Assembly (NCBI RefSeq): GCF_002288925.2
Contig: NW_022098049.1
Span: forward strand, 3,187,936-3,251,935
Source of the DNA: Delphinapterus leucas
Lineage: Eukaryota > Chordata > Mammalia > Artiodactyla > Monodontidae
Direction of reading: 5' to 3'
Length of the DNA: 64,000 bases
Part shown: one piece after another, positions 1 through 10,590 of the stretch
How positions within the stretch are numbered: the stretch's first letter is position 1
How the letters are laid out: each line of letters opens with the position of its first letter
The notes under the pieces: model-generated
What the model saw: only the letters and a program-made list of their open reading frames with translations
Told to the model about the DNA's origin: nothing
Databases searched by the model: none
Position numbers and translations under genes: made by a program

Positions 1-29
1 TCACCAAAGTGAGCGGGTGGAGGGTGAAA

Positions 30-240
30 TAGCAGGGGCTTTGGAGGCAGGCAGACAGGGACTTGAACTTTCACCTGCTGCTCACACCCTGCCAGCTGCC
101 ACTTAGTAGCCCTGAGCCTCAGGTTTCTCTTCTGCAAAACAGACCACGTCCCCTCCTGCTGGGGATTCTGTAAGCAGCTGTGTATAAAGTGCCTGGCAGG
201 CTGGAGGCTCTGTGCTGGGCCGCCCTCCCTGTTGTTACCA
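30..240 (+). repeat. MIR SINE
   Basis: Ancient tRNA-derived SINE. The order of MIR landmarks is visible: an 'aggcagacagggacttgaa' head, 'gctgccacttagtagc' in the core, 'gagcctcaggtttctc' and then 'aaagtgcctggcag' near the end. It is strongly diverged and has no visible TSD. Confidence 0.75.
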
Positions 241-416
241 CGGGTGTGAAAAGAACAGAGAAGATTTGGAACAGGAATATATGGAGGAGGAGAGGAGAAG
301 AACGTGACAGTGGATAAGTAAAACCCTCATTGAGCGCCATTGAAAAGACTTACCTGGGAGCCATCCTCAGGCTGACGAGCTCGTTGTGAAGACAGAATAT
401 AAAACATGGAACTTCA

Positions 417-607
417 GGGCTTCCCTGGTGGCGCAGTGGTTGAGAGTCCGCCTGCCGATGCAGGGGACATGGGTTCATGCCCCGGTCCGGGAAGATCCCA
501 CATGCCGCAGAGCGGCTGGGCCTGTGAGCCAGGCCTCTCAGCCTGCGCGTCCAGAGTCTGTGCTCTGCAACGGGAGAGGCCACAACAGTGAGAGGCCCGC
601 GTACCGC

Positions 608-634
<27 letters not shown>
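417..634 (+). mobile_element. CHR-type cetacean SINE, 210-bp class
   Basis: Pol III-type SINE derived from a tRNA. It starts with gggcttccctggtggcgcag, has a B-box-like 'gggttcatgcc', and ends in a 27-base A run. Imperfect 12-bp flanking repeats (catggaacttca at 405-416, catgacacttca at 636-647, 10 of 12 matching) look like the TSD. The near-pure A tail and retained CpGs point to a recent insertion. Confidence 0.93.
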
Positions 635-638
<4 letters not shown>

Positions 639-647
639 GACACTTCA

Positions 648-999
648 ACCACAGTGAATGCAGCTCTGGGTGCCGAGATAGTCAGAGGTGTTGCCCTTGT
701 TGGCAAGGAGAGAAAAGGAAGGCTGACAAATAGAGAAGGTAGGAGGTCTTGACTGTCAGGCAGGGGGGTTAGCAGCGCTTTTGTAAAGTGTCGGGGAGGA
801 ACGAAGGTCCTTACCACACTGGCACAACTTCCAATCAAGCAAGAACAGCAATGGAAGTAAAGGCACTTGAGGAAGCTCAGGTTGGGAGTCCCGTGTCTTT
901 CTGCCTGTGTCCTTTTTCGCATCCCTGCATCCCGGGTGGTGACTCTCTGGTGTCTGCCACAAGCAGGGGAAACCTTCCTGGAAGAACACATTCAGGGAA
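648..999. other. Unassigned sequence, no gene seen
   Basis: No repeat or exon recognised. Open frames on both strands are short, overlap each other and match no known protein. Confidence 0.4.
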
Positions 1000-1140
1000 T
1001 TTTTCAGGGGTCGACAGAGGTCACATGGTGAACCAGAAAAGAGACCGTGACAGCCTGGTCGTCAGTAGGTCTGGGCCTCGGTTTCCTCATCTGTACAATG
1101 CAGGGATTCGTCTGGCTCACAGTGATTCTGACAGCTAAGA
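1000..1140 (+). repeat. MIR fragment
   Basis: The MIR core motif 'tttcctcatctgtacaatg' is present, with diverged flanks. Only the middle of the element is recognisable. Confidence 0.65.
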
Positions 1141-1689
1141 TCCTGAAAAGACGCGGCCGGCACTTAACGCCACTGCCTGTGGAGCGCCCTCTCCCCTGCT
1201 GCAGAGCCCTGCCTCTTCTCTCCAGCCCCCTGCCTGCTACCAGGCTCCTCTCTCAGCCCTGATCCTCTCCATCTGAATCTTGCTTCCCCCAGCTGTCCTA
1301 ATTAAATATGCAAGCTACACTTACCCTCTCTCCTACTCCCCCAAAGCCCTCACTGGAGAAAACTTAGCCACGACTATTGGTCTAATAAAAGCTTTATTGC
1401 CTCTTCTAAGTTACATGTTTAAGGTTTACTGGAGGCCTCCAACAGATATGGTTTAAGGCCAAAGGGTGAGTCTCCTGGCGGGAATTGTGGAGGAGAGCTA
1501 GGTAGGGCAAACTGACCTAAAATGTGCCCCACATCTGTTTCTGTATCACTGCCTTGATTCCAGCATAAAGGACGACACAGGGACAGACGAGAGACTCTTC
1601 GTTTTTATAGAGTTTAGAAGGCTCTCCAAGGCATTGTTATCTAATTTGGTCCTCCCAGCAGATCTGAAAGGGAGGTCTGGCAGATATGA
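1141..1689. other. Unassigned sequence, no gene seen
   Basis: Nothing firm recognised. A self-complementary aataaaagctttatt lies at about 1384-1398; one isolated polyadenylation-like hexamer is not enough to call a terminator. Confidence 0.35.
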
Positions 1690-1925
1690 GCAGTTAGGTG
1701 TAGTAGATCAGCGTGCTGGCCGGCCCTGAGGATATTCAGTTGGGCCGGAATCCTGGCCTCGCCCCTCACTATCAATCTCTCTGTGCCTCAGTTAACGCAT
1801 CTGTAAAATAAGGGTGGTGATGATAATAGTAGGATGCACTCCATGGGTTATTGTATTAAATGAAGCAGTACCTGTGAAGCACATTCTGGGAACTCGAAGA
1901 GTGATTAATATTATCACTATTATTC
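1690..1925 (+). repeat. MIR SINE
   Basis: Nearly full-length MIR: 'ctctgtgcctcagttaacgc', 'atctgtaaaataaggg', a 'gatgataatagtagg' block and the 'gaagcacattctggg' 3' region appear in consensus order. Confidence 0.82.
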
Positions 1926-2040
1926 TTCTTGCCCCAGCGTCCCAGCGGTCCCACTGGCTGCGTACCTGGTAAGAAGGGTGTAGACACCCTCTGGGTGTTT
2001 GCTCAGCCCACCCCCTCCCAGCATTGCTTCCCTTACCCAT

Positions 2041-2399
2041 GGGGGAGGGGTGCAGGCCCAGCAGCCCTGCTGGACTCTTAGATGAAACCAGGGGCAGCTA
2101 CGTGGCCCAGGCTGGGCCAGTAAGACCTTGCCTTGGGAACTTGGTATTTTCTGGAACAGGCATTCTCTTGTCAGCTTGGGCAGGTTCTTGAATCTAGGAC
2201 TTAGGAACTGCGAGGCAGAAATGGATGCACAAAACCAGAGAGAGGAAAATAAAGAAAGCACAGGGAGAAGCATAAAGAGGGTATCACGTGACAAGAGAGA
2301 GCGAGAGGCCGGGAGAGAGACACAGAGGAAGAAAATGGTACCTTGTCCCTGCCCTTTCCGGTGCCTAAGGGCATCCGAGAGTGGTGGGGGAGCTCTAGG
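2041..2399. other. Unassigned sequence, no gene seen
   Basis: Purine-rich stretch at about 2240-2335 followed by ordinary sequence. A 200-codon open frame on the minus strand covers this area, but it runs through MIR on one side, has low-complexity composition and resembles no protein I know. Confidence 0.35.
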
Positions 2400-2520
2400 G
2401 CCAGGAGTCTTTGGATTAAACCCCACCCCGCCTTTCTCTTCCTTAAGCATATAATCTTGGACAAATAACTTAACCCCCCTGTGCCTAGCTTCCTTGTGTG
2501 CCCCGCGGGTGCTATACAAC
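2400..2520 (+). repeat. MIR fragment (weak)
   Basis: 'cttggacaaataacttaac' followed by 'ctgtgcctagcttcc' matches the MIR core in order. Short and diverged. Confidence 0.5.
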
Positions 2521-2619
2521 AAAACCCTACCTTTTAGTTACTATGTCTTTCCCCTATTGTTCTACGATACCCTTGGGTGGGTGTGGCCTGGAGTTATATG
2601 AGCTCTCATTGGAATCCCA

Positions 2620-2760
2620 ATTGTAGCTTTCAGTAGCTTTAAGATTTGAGACAGTTCTTTAACGCCTTTAAACCTCACTTTTTCATCTGTAAAATGAAAA
2701 TGTACCAGTCTCATAGGACTGTTGTGTTGCTGATAAATGCTTAACCAGCTGTGCCGATGG
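2620..2760 (+). repeat. MIR fragment
   Basis: Contains 'tttttcatctgtaaaatg' followed by a 'ctcataggactgttgtg' block, which is the MIR core and 3' half. Confidence 0.75.
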
Positions 2761-3418
2761 GGGGAACTCCTGATTTATAGCATTTGCTAATTTCCACGGT
2801 ACAAATACTCCCACCACAGCTGATTTTAAGATAGAAATGTAACATCTTTGACTGTGGAGTTGGAAGGAGATGTGCTCTGTCATACCCTGTCCAGGTACAA
2901 CAGACATAATTTGAGCCTAGAGAACAGTTAAGGGTAGTAAAATAAGTAGGAACTGATGACTCTTCGGTTTCTAGTACATTTGTTGTTAATGTAAACTTAT
3001 TTCATTGTGGGTTAACATAATTTAATTTTTTAATAATTGTTGTGTTTAGTAGCTGCATTGCAAAATTCTTGAAAATTTAACAATCAGCCCTGGCGAGCGA
3101 GTCCAAGCTGCCTTCCTTCCCATGCTTTTGATGAGCTACAGCTCAGAACCGGCTTAGGAGAGAACCCAGCACATAGGAACTGCCCAATGAATGGTAGCTT
3201 ATGTGATTCTTGTCATTTTTTTTTTTTTTACACAATTTAAGATCGTAGTGGAAAAATCAGGAAAAAACACATTCCAAAAGCACCTTTTAAAGGAGCAACA
3301 TAGACTTGAGGTTTATGCAATGTGAGTTACTCATAAAATCACTGTTCTTGGCGTAAATACAGAACTGACACCAAGAAAAGAACTGAAAAATGTTGGGTTA
3401 AAAAGTTGATGAAAATTC

Positions 3419-3536
3419 GGGACTTCCCTGGCGGTCCAGTGGTTAAGACTCTGCCCTTGCAACGTAGGGGGCACAGGTTCCATTCGTGGTAGGGGAATTA
3501 AGATCCCACCTGCTGCGCAGCACAGCCAAAAAAAAA
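3419..3536 (+). mobile_element. CHR-type cetacean SINE, short class
   Basis: Starts gggacttccctggcggtcc, has an 'acaggttccattcg' B-box region and ends 'cacagccaaaaaaaaaaaa'. The 16-bp TSD aaagttgatgaaaatt is perfect at 3402-3417 and 3537-3552. This class lacks the CpG-rich second half of the 210-bp class. Confidence 0.93.
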
Positions 3537-3559
3537 AAAGTTGATGAAAATTTGGATTT

Positions 3560-4779
3560 AATGTGGTGTTGCCTGTGAAGGCTGGAAGTTGGAGGCAGTT
3601 CCTCATTAGGGGCTGGAGAAGTAAGAGGAGAGATGCACGGGAGCAATGCTGCATGCAGTTAGAAGCAACAACCTCGAGTGTTTACGAGAATGCAGGCCGT
3701 ATAAACAGTGTTATGCTAAATGCATAAGAAACAGGTAATAGTCTACTCATTAAATACATAGGAACACACACATGTGCATACAAAGGAACATTCCATAATT
3801 TACAATGACACATACATTTGTGCATCTGACAGGATCCAGGCAAGAAAAAGATAGGCATACACATTGCAGAATTGCAGAATTAATACAAGGACTATTTACA
3901 AAGACAGGAGCAGTGTTAGGAAAAGCAACAGACAGTGGTAAAGTGTCCAGGAGCTAGGAGCAGCGCTGGGACCTCCACATGCCCTACACCTGAAGAGCTG
4001 AATGAGGTGAGAGAGCTCCCTGGAGAGGACCAGCCCCCAGGAGCTGGAGGATGCAGCCAACACTTTCTCCCAACAGAGGACCTTACTCGCTGGCAGGTAA
4101 AGGGGTCAAATACCCCAGCTTCTCTTTCCTGCCACCTTCTGGCTCTCCTGACAGTGCTTTTCATTGGCCAAACCCAGTAAAAACCCAGGGGGCAAACAAG
4201 CTGTTGATGTTCACCCTACAGATGAGCCGCCAGGGACTCAGAGCTGGACCAAGAGAAATGGAGAGTGGCCCTGGAGGTGCAAATAGAAGCTGCCCGGCAC
4301 AATCTTCCAGGACTTGAATCAAATACATTAGGATGGATGTGAATGGGGGGAAGGGAGAAGGAGTGGAGACGTGTGTAAAGGAACATACTAAAACCGAGGA
4401 GTTCTTGGTGCAGATGTGGCGGATAATCATGTCTTTAATGGAGGAGCGTAATTAACTCAACTCTCAGCACCTGAGGTCTAAAAGAAAAGGCAAATCTGAT
4501 ATCTAGGGAAAGGTAGCAACTATTCTAAAAAAGCCTTTGGAGATCACCCTTTTCCCTGGTGCTGTTTGCGTGGTAATCCAGGCCTCCCCATGTGAACTCA
4601 GGGCTGGAGAGAGAACTGACTCCTTGTGTGAAAGAATGTGGTGGCCACAGGAAGGGGCCCAGGGAGAGGACGGTGCGATGCAAATCAAAAGCAGAAATGT
4701 GTGGTGGGGAGGTAGAATGGATCTCAGGAGTATTTTTAAAATCTGTGTTTATCAAGAAAAAGGAAGCAAAGACATGGAG
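3560..4779. other. Unassigned sequence, no gene seen
   Basis: No repeat family or exon that I can defend. Open frames of 80-107 codons occur in several frames on both strands, as expected by chance. Confidence 0.35.
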
Positions 4780-4990
4780 GCAATTAGGAAGTGATGGTAT
4801 TTCTCTTGTAAAAATGAAAATATAGATATGTGCAAAGGAAAACATCTGGCAGGCAATAAGTCCAAGTGTGAATGGTGGATGTTTTGGGGTGCGGATTATG
4901 AATAGCTTTTATCTGCTTTCCTATATTTTCTGATTTTTGTAAAGTAAACCTGAATTATTATGTAATGAGCAAGGAGTTAAGTAAAAAGGT
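4780..4990 (+). repeat. Old L1 3'-end fragment (weak)
   Basis: The 'tttcctatattttctgattt' tail with 'gtaaagtaaacctgaattat' resembles the 3' UTR end of old mammalian L1/HAL1 elements. No TSD or A tail is preserved. Confidence 0.4.
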
Positions 4991-5299
4991 AATGCTATCT
5001 TTGCATAACCTTAATAGTTGAGAATTAGGATTGATGATATTTGAAAATTGTGCCACATTTCTTCCCTCTGCTCACTTTCTCCTCCTTCCTGTGCCTCCAG
5101 GTTCTGTAATGACTTTCATGCTCAGGGGAACGGGCTGATTCAATCATTTCCATTGTAAGGTCAGGGAGATGACCTGGGCTTGGTCAACAAGAGGGTTATC
5201 AAAATGATTACTTTATAACCACCTCTTGGGAACATTTTCTGCCTTCTACCAAGAGGCTGAGTAGGGATCAAAAAGTAATCCTGCTTAGAATTTCGTACT

Positions 5300-5670
5300 T
5301 ATATTAGTTTCCTAGGGTTGCCCTAACACGTTACCATAAGCCGAGAGACTTAAAACAACAAAAATGTATCGTCTCACAGTTCAGGAGGCAAGAAGTCAGA
5401 AGTCAAGGCACTGGTGGGGTGGGTTCTTTCTGGGGGCTCTGAATGAGAATCTGTTCCATGCTTTTCTCACAGCTTCTAATGGTTGCTGGCAATCCTTGGC
5501 ATTCCCTGTTTTGTAGTCGTTGGATTTAGGGCCCACCCTTATCCAGTATGACCTCGTTTAACTTGGTTACACCTGTAAAGACCCTATTTCCAAATAAAGA
5601 CCATATTACAGGTAGCCAGGATTAGGACTTCAACGTTTTGGCAGGACACAATTCAACCCAACCCACAGTA
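5300..5670 (+). repeat. MLT1-type LTR (ERVL-MaLR)
   Basis: Starts 'tattagtttcctagggttgc', continues with 'ttaaaacaacaaaaatg' and 'gaggcaagaagtcagaag', then 'cccacccttatccagtatg', 'gaccctatttccaaataaag' and 'ggacacaattcaaccca'. That is the full order of an MLT1 LTR. It is non-coding and probably solitary. Confidence 0.85.
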
Positions 5671-5957
5671 GTGCCAACTGCCAAAAACTTATAAATGGCC
5701 TTAACAGAGAAAATTCATACTTGGGAATTTTCCTGATAAAATAATCATGAATATTTTAAAACTCCTTAATGAAGTATAATATAATACAGGGAAGTGCAGA
5801 AATCATGCGTTCAGCTCCATGAATTGTCACAAAGCGACACACCCATCTAATCAGCACCTAGGCCAGGAAGCAGCACGTGACCCTCTGCAGAAGTCCCCCT
5901 GTCGTCCCCTCCTTTGTTCCTTACCTCCAACACCACAGATGCAGTTTGCCTATTTTT

Positions 5958-6282
5958 TAAAAAAATATTTATATATATATATTTAAATTTATTTAATTTA
6001 TTTATTTATTTTTGGCTGCGTTGGGTCTTTGTTGCTGCGCATGGGCTTTCTCTGGTTGTGGTGAGTGGGGGCTACTCTTCGTTGCGGTGCACGGGCTTCT
6101 CTTGTTGTGAAGCACAGGCTCTAGGTGCGCGGACTTCAGTAGTCGTGGCACATGGGCTCAGTAGTTGTGGCGCACGGGTTTAGTTGCTCCGTGGCATGTG
6201 GGATCTTCCCGAATCAGGGCTCAAACCCATGTCCCCTGCACTGGCAGGTGGATTCTTAACCACTGCGCCACCAGGGAAGCCC
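5958..6282 (-). mobile_element. CHR-type cetacean SINE, long (about 325 bp) class
   Basis: Inverse of the SINE: AT-rich tail at the left, 'ggctgcgttgggtctttgtt' next, and 'gcgccaccagggaagcccc' at the right. The 16-bp TSD cagtttgcctattttt is perfect at 5942-5957 and 6283-6298, so both ends are exact. It is inserted in an old L1. Confidence 0.95.
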
Positions 6283-6308
6283 CAGTTTGCCTATTTTTGA
6301 AGTTAATA

Positions 6309-6383
6309 TTGGCTTGGCCAAAAAGTTTGTTCAGGTTTTTCTGCAACATATGGAAAACCCAAACAAACCTTTTGGCAACCCAA
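6309..6383. mobile_element. 75-bp mariner-derived palindromic MITE
   Basis: Left arm 6309-6341 (ttggcttggccaaaaagttt...) and right arm 6352-6383 are imperfect inverted repeats around a loop of about 10 bases (tgcaacatat). The left flank is TA (6307-6308); the right flank is TG, a likely decayed TA duplication. Short mariner palindromes with this terminus are familiar from cetartiodactyl genomes. A transcript could fold into one long hairpin. Confidence 0.8.
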
Positions 6384-6956
6384 TGCATGTGAAATAATGT
6401 AGAGTCTACTTTTTTGTGTCTGGTGTCTTTCACTCAACATTACATTTGTGAGATTCATCCACGTCGTGTGTAGCCATAGTTTGTTCAGTTCTGATGGCTG
6501 TACAGATTCCATTATGTGGCTGTTCCACAGTTTACTGCTGGTGGATATTTGCGTTGTTTCTGTTTTGGTTTTTGCTACTATACACAGTGCTGTTGTTAAT
6601 ATTCTCGTACATGTCTTTCGTTAGATATATGTACATACCTCTGCTGACTATCCACCCAGGAGTAGAAGTACTGAATCACAGGGAAAGTGTATGCTCAGCT
6701 GTAGTAGGTTCTGCCCAAGACTTTCAAAGTAGTTGTATCAATTTACACTTTCATCATGAGTGTTCTGGTTGCTCTCTATGATCACCAACACGTGGTATTC
6801 TCGCCTTATTTTTAACCATTCTAGTGTATGTGGATATATTTTAGAATAAAATATTTAGCGCCACATTGTTCATCAGAGCAAACAAAACAAAACAAAAACG
6901 GGAAATGGTTGAAATGAAAAGATGCTTTTCATATATTAAGTTAAAATGAAGTTATA

Positions 6957-7548
6957 GGGACTTCCCTGGTGGTCCAGTGGCTAAGACTTCACGTTCCCAA
7001 TGCAGGGGGTACGGATTTGATCCCTGTCAGGGAGCTAGATACCACATGCATGCCGCAACTAAGAGTTCACATGCTGCAACTAAAGATCCTGCATGCTGCG
7101 ATGAAGATCCCACACGCAGGGCTTCCCTGGTGGTGCAGTGGTTAAGACTGCCTGCCATTGCAGGGGACATGGGTTCGAGCCCTGGTCCAGGAAGATCCCA
7201 CATGCTGAAGAGCAACTAAGCCTGTGTGCCACAACTACTGAGCCTGCGATCTAGAGACCACGAGCCACAACTACTGAAGCCTGCGTACCTAGAGCCCGTG
7301 CTCTGCAACAAGGGAAGCCACCGCAATGAGAAGCCAGCACACCGCAACAAAGAGTAGCCCCCACTTGCCGCAACCAGAGAAAGACCGCGCACAGTAACAA
7401 AGACCCAGTGCAGCCAAAAATAACTAAATAAAAATAAATAAATTTATTTAAAAAAAAAAAAGATCCTGCACGCGGCAACAAAGATCCTGCATGCTGCAAC
7501 TAAGACCTGGCGCAGCCAAAATTAGTAAATAAATAAAAATAAATAAAA
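6957..7548 (+). mobile_element. CHR-type SINE interrupted by another SINE
   Basis: Outer element: starts gggacttccctggtggtcc at 6957, breaks at 7118, resumes near 7461 with a tandem 'agatcctgca' motif and ends in an AT-rich tail. The 15-bp TSD taaaatgaagttata is perfect at 6942-6956 and 7549-7563. Confidence 0.92.
7119..7460 (+). mobile_element. Inner CHR-type SINE, long class, nested in a SINE
   Basis: Starts gggcttccctggtggtgcag, contains 'ctactgagcctgcgatct' and 'gagtagcccccacttgccg', and ends in 'aataaatttatttaaaaaaa'. Flanks agatcccacacgc (7105-7117) and agatcctgcacgc (7461-7473) are a near-identical TSD. This insertion is younger than its host SINE. Confidence 0.92.
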
Positions 7549-7639
7549 TAAAATGAAGTTATAAAACTCTATTAAACCCATTTTAAATTTTTTTTAAAAG
7601 AGAAAGACAGAAAGAAATCTGTGCATCTCTCTCTTCCTC

Positions 7640-7910
7640 ACCTCCCTCCTATCTCTATAACCCCTAGGGTGTTCTGATCCCTCTGCCCCAAATGCTTCTC
7701 CCTCGACTCTTTTCACAGATGCTCATTCTCATGCTGAAGGCCTCATTTTAATCACCCCTCCTCAGAAAGGCCCTCCCCATCACTCATTATAAAACATGCC
7801 CTCTGAGCTCCATTTAGAACCCAGTTTTTTTTCCTTCCCGGTGATTAACAAGTTTCTAAATTTGTATAATGTTGTGTTGTTTGTCTTCCCTATAAATGCA
7901 GGGACCATGG
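7640..7910 (+). repeat. L2 LINE 3'-end fragment
   Basis: 'tcctcagaaaggccctcccc' and 'aaatgcagggaccatgggt' match the L2 3' region in order. Diverged. Confidence 0.6.
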
Positions 7911-7924
7911 GTGCCAGACCATAG

Positions 7925-9500
7925 ATGTGGAGCTCTACTCACAGCATTCAGACATGCATAGAGCTCACATTCTACTGGGGATATGACAGACAAACATGAT
8001 TGCAGATGGTAATAAATCCTTCAAAGGATACAGCAGAAATTAATACAACATTGTAAAGCAACTATACTCCAATAAAAATTTTAAAAAAAAAGGACCTACT
8101 GTATAGCACAGGGAACTCTACTCAGTGCTCTGTGGTGACCTAAATGGGAATGAAATCTAAAAAAGAGGGGATATATGTATACATATAACTGATTCACTTT
8201 GCTGTACAGTAGAAACTAATACAACATTGTAAAGCAACTATACTCCAATAATTTTTTTTTAAATCCTTCAAAGGAAGTAAAATAAATGGCAACTGGAGGA
8301 AGGCAATGCGGAAGAAGGGGAGTTGAAACTCGAAAGAACGATAAGAATTCACTCCTGAAAAGATGTGACGGAAATTATTTCAAGCAGGGGGAGGAGTAAG
8401 TGCCAAGGCCCTGGGGCAGTTTGACTAGAGGGTAGTGACAGAGTCCGGGTGAGGGTTGTAGATGATGAGATCAGAGAGGAAGGGGTGAATGAGATCATGA
8501 AAAGCCTGGTAGGCTATGCTAAGGAGTTTGGATTTCATTGTAAAGCGAATGGTAAGGCGGGGGAGGATTTTAAGCAGAAAATGATATGAGTTAATTTACA
8601 GCTTTTAAGATATCCATCTGGCTGCTCCATGAGTTGTTAAGGGGAATAACAGAGGCAGGAGCTGGGAGGCTATTTCATTGGTCTCAGAGAGATCCCAATG
8701 GTTGGAACCAGGGTGATAGCGGTAGAGATGGAGAAGGGTGTTTGGATTCCAGACATAATTTGGAGGCTGCACCACCAGGACTTGTTGATAGACTGGGTGT
8801 GGTTTATGAGGACATAGAGGAATCAAGCACGACTATTTATGATCTGAGTTACTGGGTGAATGATGGGGCCACTAACTGATGGGCAAGCATAGACGAACAA
8901 GTTCAGGGAAGAAAATCAGTTTTGTTTTAAGCCTGCTAACTTTATGATGAACTTTCAGATGACTATTACGCATCCAAGTGGGGATATCAACAAGCTAAAT
9001 GGATACATGAGTCTAGACTCTGGGGTGGGGGGGGAGAGATTGGGACTAGAGATAAGGACTTGGGAATTGTCAGCATATGGATAGTATTTGCAACCATGGG
9101 ACCAGAAGAGAGCCTAGGGAGACAGTTGGATGGGCAGGAGAAGGGAGCCCCAGACTGAGCCCAAACTGATCAAAGGAAAAGCAAAATCTCAGTAAAGGAG
9201 ACTGAGGAGTTTAGCTTTCTGCAAAGGAAAAACTCAGAGTGTTTGGTTCTATGAAAGCCCAAGAAGAAAGTGTTACAGAAATAGAATAGCCAACTCTGTT
9301 AATTGTTTTGAGAATTGGAGTTCAATGAGAATGAAGAACTGACCCTTGAATTTGGCAACCTGAGGTTGTTGGTACCTTAATAAGAGCAAGGTTTTCTGTT
9401 TTTTTCGGTTGGGGCGGGAGTAGGAACAGTGTCTCAAGGGAATGGAAGCCTGTTGAGAATGTGTTGAAGAGAGCTGTGGTGAGGAGGAAGTGACTAACCT
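7925..9500 (-). repeat. L2 LINE, antisense, split by a young L1 3' end
   Basis: Antisense L2 landmarks: 'gagctcacattctactgggg', 'gccaaggccctggggcag', 'ctatgctaaggagtttggat', 'tggctgctccatgagttg' and 'tttggaggctgcaccaccag'. The L1 piece at 8029-8260 sits inside it. Signal fades after about 9250, so the right edge is approximate. Confidence 0.7.
8029..8260 (+). mobile_element. Young L1 3' end, 5'-truncated, with a doubled 3' terminus
   Basis: A perfect 15-bp TSD (aaatccttcaaagga at 8014-8028 and 8261-8275) encloses two L1 3' termini in the same direction. The first, about 60 bp, ends 'tatactccaataaaaatttt' plus an A run. A longer piece starting 'ggacctactgtatagcaca' then ends in the same terminal motif and a T-rich tail. 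Both match the 3' end of the long L1 at 11638. Confidence 0.88.
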
Positions 9501-9529
9501 CTTACATGTGTGTATATTATAATGGAAGT

Positions 9530-9660
9530 CACACTGTGGTGGCCATGGCTGTCTCTGCTCCTACCCAGACAGCTCGCTATGCCTTATTCACCTGTATTTC
9601 CAGTGCTTAGTACAGCACACCTGACATAGTAGATACTCACTAAACTGTTGAAATAGTGCT
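9530..9660 (+). repeat. L2 3'-end fragment
   Basis: 'ccagtgcttagtacagcaca' and 'catagtagatactcactaaa' match the last part of L2. Weak upstream. Confidence 0.5.
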
Positions 9661-9669
9661 TGTAAATAA

Positions 9670-9850
9670 GATCCTGTGCCCAAGTCCTAGACCAGCCAGG
9701 TGCTCCGTATATAGCCTGGACACTTCACTTGAACTCTTCTTGTTTCATCTATTAAATGGGAAAACTGCAAAATGGGGAGAACAATATTAGTCCCACAGGG
9801 TTATTGCACAGATGGAATGTGAAAATTTAGAGCTTTGGAAGCTGTGGCTC
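9670..9850 (+). repeat. MIR SINE
   Basis: 'tttcatctattaaatggg' followed by 'cacagggttattgcacag' reproduces the MIR core and 3' half. Confidence 0.75.
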
Positions 9851-10445
9851 ATCAAACAAATGTGAGTTGGGGTTATTATGAGCGCATGACAGAGAATCCA
9901 CCAGACTCCAGCTCTCTGATGCACCTGGCACATTGTCCCCTGAAATTTTACTTGCAAAATCAATTCAAATTGGTTTCAATACAGACACTTTCTCATGAAC
10001 TGAAAGTCAGCCAAAAGACACAGAACAAAGAGCTGCAGTAATTGTTAGCATCTCACACAACAGGGCCGTGTTTACCAGAGATGCTGGTTTTAGGATCAAC
10101 CTTCTCCGAGGAGGTCTTTCATGCAATCGAATGGGGAGTTCTACCAGGCAGAATTTCAATAGCATTTCCCAGGGAAACAAAATTGAAGGGTTTTGCCAAC
10201 ACCCATTAGAACCAGGAATTGGCAAATGGATTTGAAGGGCTGAAGTCTGTTCATCTGATTTCCCCTCCCAGGCCCAGCTATGGGGAGGGTTCCCAGGCAT
10301 TGGTGGTTTTGACGGAGGCATCTGTCTCCTCCATTTCACCCTCTGAGTGGTCTTTACCCTCATGTTCACCATCATCATTGTCAGAGCAACATCAGTTTTT
10401 TGATCCAGGTGTTTCCTCCGGGCTTGATGCTTTGCAGACATAATC
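9851..10445. other. Unassigned sequence, no gene seen
   Basis: No repeat or exon recognised. A 144-codon minus-strand frame (10007-10441) ends near a MIR and has no recognisable domain; I treat it as chance. Confidence 0.35.
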
Positions 10446-10449
10446 TTGT

Positions 10450-10590
10450 TTGCTCTTCACCACTGTCCCATGACAGAGGATCAGTGATGATTCCCATTTT
10501 ACAAAAAGAGGAAATAGAGGCTCAGAAAAGTTGTCTTGCTCATGTTCCCACAGCCAGGAAGTAGCAGAGTAGGGATTTAAATTCAAGTCT
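10450..10590 (-). repeat. MIR SINE, antisense
   Basis: 'attcccattttacaaaaag', 'ggaaatagaggctcagaaaa' and 'ccacagccaggaagtagcag' are the inverse MIR core. Its right edge is the point where the older L1 begins. Confidence 0.8.

Larger units (their letters stand above)
5755..6840 (-). repeat. Old L1 (L1M) 3' region, split by a SINE and a mariner palindrome
   Basis: Plus-strand 'gagattcatccacgtcgtg', 'gatggctgtacagattcc', 'ctatccacccaggagtag' and 'aatttacactttcatcatg' are the inverse of the ORF2 end and 3' UTR of an old L1. The upstream arm at 5755-5941 is interrupted by the SINE at 5958-6282, and the element also holds the palindrome at 6309-6383. Frames are too decayed to translate. Confidence 0.75.

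Noticed and set aside
417..607. tRNA gene, suggested by box-A/B-like motifs
   Set aside because: The motifs belong to tRNA-derived SINEs; no cloverleaf can be drawn. The same holds for the other SINE copies.
1384..1398. Terminator or poly(A) site at aataaaagctttatt
   Set aside because: A lone hexamer-like motif without upstream exon or downstream GU-rich element.
1920..2522. 200-codon minus-strand open frame
   Set aside because: It starts in a MIR, has skewed composition, no domain and no splice or promoter context.
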